From the NCBI GenBank assembly GCA_964648275.1, contig CAZYOB010000007.1:1-43859 (forward strand): a stretch of 43,859 bases of DNA, read 5' to 3'. Below are positions 39,884-43,859 of this stretch, in pieces. Positions within the stretch are counted from its first letter, which is position 1; each line of letters begins with the position of its first letter. Made by a program: the position numbers and the translations under genes. The notes below the pieces were generated by a model. It was not told where the DNA came from. It did not search any database and worked only from the letters and a program-made list of their open reading frames with translations. The stretch comes from CAIQPO01 sp964648275 (GTDB lineage Bacteria; Patescibacteriota; Microgenomatia; UBA1400; MFAQ01).

Positions 39884-40423
39884 ATGACTCAATACACAAT
39901 TGGAATATTGCCGTCTTCTCAAGTTATCTCTCTTGTTGAAGAATTTAGCCATAAATATCCCCAGCACCGTCACACCTCTCTTCCTCCTCACATCACTCTC
40001 TATCCCCCGTTTACTCTCTCCCGGTCGATTAATGAAAAACAATTAATCGGAAAACTTGAATCGGCTACTCTAGGTCACAAGGAATTTTCTGTGGAAATCG
40101 GCAAACTCAATACCTTCTCCGGGGACAAAGTCGTCTTTCTCGAGCCCACCCCCTACTCTTCGGCGGAGATTTATAATCTTGCCGAAAAAATTAAGCTTTT
40201 CCTCCACGATCTGGTTCAAAATACTACTCCGAAGCTCAACTTGGGCATCCAGGCCCATATTACTCTCGCCAAGCAGATCCCCGAAGGGGAAGCTCCCCTG
40301 ATTCTCCATGAAGCTCAAAAAATCCCCCTTCCTCTTTCCTTTCTCTGCAATTCGATAGTGGTCTTCAAAAAAGTTGATGATCGATCCTCCTGGAAATTAT
40401 TGTCCCGGGTCCTTCTCTCTTAG
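39884..40423 (+). CDS. 2'-5' RNA ligase family protein (2H phosphoesterase)
   Basis: The 179-residue protein has the two HxT motifs of the 2H superfamily: PHITLYPPF (H36, T38) and AHITLAK (H125, T127). Family members open or join 2'-5' RNA bonds or cut cyclic phosphates, for example ThpR (formerly LigT). Which reaction this copy performs cannot be told from sequence. The length fits the family. It starts three bases after the gap stop codon and is probably co-transcribed with it. Confidence 0.85.
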   Translation: MTQYTIGILPSSQVISLVEEFSHKYPQHRHTSLPPHITLYPPFTLSRSINEKQLIGKLESATLGHKEFSVEIGKLNTFSGDKVVFLEPTPYSSAEIYNLAEKIKLFLHDLVQNTTPKLNLGIQAHITLAKQIPEGEAPLILHEAQKIPLPLSFLCNSIVVFKKVDDRSSWKLLSRVLLS

Positions 40424-40471
40424 AATTCTCAAAAAACTCTAATTGGCTAGAAAAAACTCACAAAAATAGTG

Positions 40472-40543
40472 AGGCCGGAGAGGGAATCGCACCCTCGCAT
40501 GGCGGTTTTGCAGACCGCAGCGTTTCTACTTCGCCATCCGGCC
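40472..40543 (-). tRNA. tRNA-Cys (anticodon GCA)
   Basis: On the minus strand the 72-base molecule folds fully. The acceptor stem is GGCCGGA/TCCGGCC, the D stem GCG/CGC, and the anticodon stem GCGGT/ACCGC with loop CTGCAAA (anticodon GCA). The T stem is GAGGG/CCCTC. The discriminator is T (U in RNA), as required for tRNA-Cys. CCA is not encoded. A TAAAAT -10 box lies upstream at 40561-40556. The lipoprotein gene starts on the other strand 46 bases away. Confidence 0.96.
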
Positions 40544-40588
40544 AATTGTTTTCATATTTTAGCATCTATCTGGTACACTAAGCTTAAT

Positions 40589-41491
40589 ATGAGAACGAGA
40601 CTTATTGGTATCATATGCCTGCTAATATTTTCCGCCTTTCTGTCTGGCTGTAGCCTTAACATCTTCGGGAAGAAGTCCGGCGTGCAGATAACCTCTAATC
40701 CGCAAGCTGAGGTCACCGTCAATGGCCAAAGCAATGGTAAGACTCCCTACTACACCGAAAGCCTTAAATCAGGAGAATATACGATCAGACTCACTCCCAT
40801 TGATCCGGAACTCCAACCATGGGAGACCAAGACAACTCTTTCTGCCGGTCATCTCACCATCGTCGATAGACAATTCGGTAAAACTCAGGATCAATCAAGC
40901 AGCTTCACTCTTTCTTTTGAAAAACTTAGTAACAAGAACTCAACTGAGGTCAGCATTATCAGCAATCCCTCAAATGTCTCGGTCGCTGTCGACAAAGCTC
41001 CCATAGGCTTTTCCAATCGTCCGATAGAAAATATCTCTGCCGGTGATCATTCCTTTGACTTCGTCGCCCCTGGATATCAGGACAAGCGTATCCAAGCTCG
41101 TGTTTATGCAGGGATGCGCTTGGTGATCAACATCACCATGGCCGCAGCCCCGATTGTTCCCACACCAACTCCCACTCCTCTGGCTACTCCCTCAGGGACA
41201 CTGACGGCTACCCCAACTCCGACCACTAAGACCGTAATTACTCCTCTTCCTAAACAATCCACCTCTTCTGCACTTCTCGTCAAACCATATGTTGAGATTC
41301 TTCCTACCCCTCTCAACAACACTTTAAGGGTACGGGCTGAGGCGTCGGTCGGTGCTGACGAAGTGGCCAAGGTCAACACAGGAGACAAGTTTCCCTACAA
41401 AGATATGGAAACTGCAGGCTGGTACTACATCGAATACCTTAAAGATCAATGGGGTTACGTCTCCAGTCAGTACGCCAAACTGGTCAAGTAG
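40589..41491 (+). CDS. Lipoprotein with two PEGA domains and an SH3-like domain
   Basis: The start is the ATG at 40589 (MRTRLIGIICLL). The frame extends upstream but would run through the tRNA gene. The signal peptide ends in the lipobox LSGC, with C21 as the lipid-modified residue. Two PEGA domains follow (about 31-97 and 108-180, with SNPQAEVTVNGQ and SNPSNVSVAVDK), then a Pro/Thr linker (about 190-230) and a C-terminal bacterial SH3 domain (about 235-300, LRVRAEASVGADEVAKV and WGYVSSQYAKLV). These bind cell-wall or surface structures, so it is a surface protein with a probable role in wall attachment. TACACT (40574-40579) gives a three-base leader. Confidence 0.88.
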   Translation: MRTRLIGIICLLIFSAFLSGCSLNIFGKKSGVQITSNPQAEVTVNGQSNGKTPYYTESLKSGEYTIRLTPIDPELQPWETKTTLSAGHLTIVDRQFGKTQDQSSSFTLSFEKLSNKNSTEVSIISNPSNVSVAVDKAPIGFSNRPIENISAGDHSFDFVAPGYQDKRIQARVYAGMRLVINITMAAAPIVPTPTPTPLATPSGTLTATPTPTTKTVITPLPKQSTSSALLVKPYVEILPTPLNNTLRVRAEASVGADEVAKVNTGDKFPYKDMETAGWYYIEYLKDQWGYVSSQYAKLVK

Positions 41492-41549
41492 TTAAATAGT
41501 CTCTACACTCTTCTCTTATCACTTCTCAGGATATTGTTTTTCTGTCCCT

Positions 41550-42473
41550 TTAAGCCAGATAGTAGATAATTCCCACTACCGAGATCATCCACAACACCAC
41601 CGTGATTATCAGTGGTTTATCTGACAATAATATTTTCTCCGGACTCTCTCCTTCATTTTTCTCGTAAATAAGCTGCAGATATCTCATAATCCCGTAAACT
41701 ACCAGAGGGATCGTCACCATCATCCATTTTTCCGAAGCCAATGTTCTGGGTAAAATGGCCAACAAACTCAAGGCTCTTCCGTCTGGAACGATTCGAGGAT
41801 GATTGAAGGTAAATAAAGCGTAAGTGATCCATGTGGCGGTCGAGAACATTCCGGTATAAACGTCCAGCAACGATTCCGTGTATCTTTTGAGTGCTGTCCT
41901 TGTCTCTCCTTGTCCTTGAAGTAGCGTCATTTCCGCTCTTCTTTTTCCCACGGCCAGGAAAAGTGATACCGAGATCACCGTCAGTAAGAACCAAACATCC
42001 ATATGTGCTTGGATAACAAAGGCTCCCGCATAAACTCTCAGCAAATAACCGAAAGCGATCACGATCACATCGATAATGGCGATCTGTTTCAGGATCGTGG
42101 AATAGAACACTTGTACGATCAGATAAACCAGTGCGCACAGGAATAAGTAATAGCTCAGCGAATAAGCCCAGGCCAGTCCGACGACCATACCCACGACCAG
42201 TGTAAATAAAGCCAGAGGTACAGGTAGTGCTCCCGAAGCGATCGGCCTATTCTTCTTTACCGGATGCTGTCTGTCGGCCTTGATATCCAATAAGTCATTA
42301 AAGAAATAGGTAGTGCTGCTCAGGATGGTAAAAACCAAAGCAGATTGTAAAACCAGGTTAAAGGCTTCGGGCTGGAACAACCACCCTGTGAATACCAGCG
42401 GTGCGAACAGTGCTAAGTTCTTTAGCCACTGCGCTGGCCTGGCTGTGCGGATGAGCGCGCTAAGTATTGCCAT
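41550..42473 (-). CDS. UbiA-family prenyltransferase, decaprenyl-phosphate phosphoribosyltransferase-like
   Basis: The 307-residue protein has about nine membrane helices and the UbiA aspartate motifs: NDLLDIKADRQHP (N59, D63, D67) and IDVIVIAFGYLLR. The details (RPAQWLKNLALFAPLVF, KNRPIASGALP, VFYSTILKQIAIIDV) match decaprenyl-phosphate phosphoribosyltransferase. That enzyme makes the precursor of decaprenyl-phospho-arabinose in mycobacteria. Here it suggests arabinose-like sugars on a lipid carrier for envelope glycans. It overlaps the preceding WecA-like gene by 52 bases in another frame, so translation is probably coupled. Confidence 0.85.
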   Translation of the reverse strand: MAILSALIRTARPAQWLKNLALFAPLVFTGWLFQPEAFNLVLQSALVFTILSSTTYFFNDLLDIKADRQHPVKKNRPIASGALPVPLALFTLVVGMVVGLAWAYSLSYYLFLCALVYLIVQVFYSTILKQIAIIDVIVIAFGYLLRVYAGAFVIQAHMDVWFLLTVISVSLFLAVGKRRAEMTLLQGQGETRTALKRYTESLLDVYTGMFSTATWITYALFTFNHPRIVPDGRALSLLAILPRTLASEKWMMVTIPLVVYGIMRYLQLIYEKNEGESPEKILLSDKPLIITVVLWMISVVGIIYYLA

Positions 42474-43513
42474 AATAAAAACCCTGCCATTAATAACGCC
42501 AACACTATTATTATAGATAGTTTTACCTGAGCGTGGAAGTTCAAGGCTGCGATCCCCAAAAACCCTGTAATTGCCCAGTAAAATAGTGCCACTCTTCTTC
42601 TACTCCACCCCAACTCCAATAGTTTGTGATGCAGATGACCTTTATCTCCCCAGACCGGTGATTTGCCGGACACGATCCTTCTGATTGCGATATAAACAAA
42701 GTCGATGAATGGTACTCCCAGCACTACCAGTAGTGCTCCCACCTTTGCGGTCGCCAGGATGGAGATCACTCCCAGTAGCAAGCCTGCCAGCGATGTTGCC
42801 GAATATCCAGGCATGATCTTTTGCGGATAAACATGAAATACCGTTAAGCCTAAGAAAGCACCTGCGGTTGCGAAAGCCAGTGTCGCTACCGGCCATTGGG
42901 TAATATCCGCACTGAACGAAAGTGAGATCATTCCTAATACAAATGCTGCGATCGTCACCACTCCACTGATCTGTCCGTCTACTCCCGATGACCAGTTGAT
43001 TGCATTCATCAGTACCGGTATCCACAGCAGAGCGAACAGGTCTGCAATGATCCAGATTTCTTTATGAGTTCCGAAAAAGTCGATTGCCAGTCTTGGCCAG
43101 GAAAGATCGATCACTCCCCCTAATGGATTTGATACGAAGGCAATCCCGATTCCCGAGATTACGATTATCAAAGCCGACAATATATTTACTCCCAATCTAA
43201 AATATGGATTTATTCCTCTGACATCATCGATAAGTCCCACGATCACGGTGATCAGAGCTGCCACCAATATTGCCACCAGGTGCTTGTCCAGGTCCAATAA
43301 TAACAGCGCGGTGATACCCACTGCCAGTAGTATTGGTAAACCACCTCCTTTGGGAACCGGCTCCTTATGTATATGTGCCGGATGGGGTGCTTTTTTCGGA
43401 TCGATAACCCAACCTTTTTTGGTAAAAAGAAAAATCGTTAGCGGAGTTAAGATCAGGCTCAGAACAAAAGAGATCAGGAAAGGAACTGCGGTGATTCCTG
43501 CCGTTGGTATCAT
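42422..43513 (-). CDS. WecA/MraY-like polyprenyl-phosphate glycosyl-1-phosphate transferase
   Basis: The 363-residue membrane enzyme belongs to glycosyltransferase family 4. It has about ten helices and the motifs KEPVPKGGGLPI, GLIDDVRG (D96, D97), NAINWSSGVDG and DKGHLHHKLLELG. It starts a lipid-linked glycan by moving a sugar phosphate from a UDP-sugar to a polyprenyl phosphate. The sequence is closer to WecA/TagO than to MraY in its HLHH motif. It overlaps the gene before it by four bases and the UbiA-like gene after it by 52, forming a three-gene envelope-lipid operon. Confidence 0.88.
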   Translation of the reverse strand: MIPTAGITAVPFLISFVLSLILTPLTIFLFTKKGWVIDPKKAPHPAHIHKEPVPKGGGLPILLAVGITALLLLDLDKHLVAILVAALITVIVGLIDDVRGINPYFRLGVNILSALIIVISGIGIAFVSNPLGGVIDLSWPRLAIDFFGTHKEIWIIADLFALLWIPVLMNAINWSSGVDGQISGVVTIAAFVLGMISLSFSADITQWPVATLAFATAGAFLGLTVFHVYPQKIMPGYSATSLAGLLLGVISILATAKVGALLVVLGVPFIDFVYIAIRRIVSGKSPVWGDKGHLHHKLLELGWSRRRVALFYWAITGFLGIAALNFHAQVKLSIIIVLALLMAGFLLWQYLARSSAQPGQRSG

Positions 43514-43839
43514 ATTCCTAAAATTATTCCGATCACTCTTAAAAATCCGGCCAGATACATTACTACTACTATCAAACCACCGGCCAAAATTGTGTTCTTC
43601 GTTATCTCATCCTTTGATCCTACCCATTCGGAGACAAAATTCGTCAGAATGAACAACCCCAATAATCCACCCAGCATTCCCGCGAACCACTCTTTCTTTA
43701 TCAACTGCTGCTCACCCCAAGGTAAAGAATAAAGCCAAGGTAACTCCGGTGGTAATCTTCCCCAAAGCCAGGCTAAAATTCCACCCATAATCAAAATCAC
43801 CATAATTCCAATGGTGAAGATCATCTGAGACCAGGTCAT
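43510..43839 (-). CDS. Small hypothetical membrane protein
   Basis: I start it at the ATG at 43839 because GAGGAAGGA lies five bases before it. The in-frame ATG at 43857 contains that Shine-Dalgarno site and is less likely. The 109-residue product has three hydrophobic segments (about 6-27, 51-70 and 84-108). The loop LPPELPWLYSLPWGEQQL resembles a motif I associate with small, uncharacterised CPR membrane proteins. It is the first gene of the operon with the WecA-like and UbiA-like enzymes, with an ATGA overlap, so a role in the same envelope pathway is likely. Function unknown. Confidence 0.7.
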   Translation of the reverse strand: MTWSQMIFTIGIMVILIMGGILAWLWGRLPPELPWLYSLPWGEQQLIKKEWFAGMLGGLLGLFILTNFVSEWVGSKDEITKNTILAGGLIVVVMYLAGFLRVIGIILGI

Positions 43840-43859
43840 TTTTCCTTCCTCATTCACAC

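Noticed and set aside
40469..40588. The upstream extension of the PEGA lipoprotein frame
   Set aside because: It would translate across tRNA-Cys and hide the signal peptide.
1..43859. CRISPR arrays, insertion sequences and rRNA genes
   Set aside because: I looked for regularly spaced repeats, transposase-like frames with terminal repeats, and rRNA sequence, and found none.

Overview
The window looks like one chromosomal piece of a Patescibacteria (CPR) bacterium, most likely from the Microgenomates side. This is inferred from gene content, not from a tree. The signs are a PrgI/VirB4 secretion operon without relaxase, DUF4012 and VanW envelope proteins, two YidC-type insertases, a decaprenyl-phosphate phosphoribosyltransferase, shortened core enzymes (ValRS, phosphoglycerate kinase), very tight gene packing, and promoters whose -10 box sits directly on the start codon. 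TGA is used as a stop, so the code is the standard bacterial one.

Layout. 1-600: two small minus-strand genes of unknown function with strong Shine-Dalgarno sites; one runs off the edge. 692-8324: a five-gene plus-strand operon for a type IV secretion-like machine (PrgI-like protein, TraC-like protein, VirB4 ATPase, a 1039-residue membrane protein ending in an M23 peptidase, and a membrane-anchored unknown). 8328-11186: dnaN and dnaA on the minus strand, with a clear origin of replication between them (DnaA-box-like sites, a DnaA-trio, an AT-rich stretch). 11325-13848: an unknown gene, then the classic rpmH-rnpA-yidD-yidC-khpB cluster. 13881-20426: an O-antigen-ligase-like protein, RNase HI, a DUF4012 protein, ribosomal protein L25 and a GT-C glycosyltransferase. 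20400-25371 (minus): vanW, tsaD, and valS behind a compact T-box riboswitch. 25421-33404: an anchored solute-binding protein, a nucleotidyltransferase, a second YidC-like protein, an SPFH protein, a VirD4/HerA-type ATPase fused to a Nudix domain, and a membrane protein whose gene overlaps the fusion gene by 170 bases. 33410-36551: groES-groEL under CIRCE control, an AlkA-like glycosylase and a GreA-like factor. 36592-37611 (minus): an unknown gene and an M23 peptidase. 37766-40423: pgk, gap (interrupted by a 10-N assembly gap) and a 2H phosphoesterase. 40472-43839: tRNA-Cys, a PEGA/SH3 lipoprotein, and an envelope-lipid operon (unknown membrane protein, WecA/MraY-like transferase, UbiA-family transferase).

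Together the genes cover replication start, ribosome and tRNA functions, membrane protein insertion, envelope polymer synthesis, and a probable cell-surface DNA or protein transfer machine. The points most worth a second look are the ATPase-Nudix fusion with its dual-coding tail, the miniature valine T-box, the relaxase-less secretion operon beside oriC, and the genome-wide-looking leaderless start pattern.
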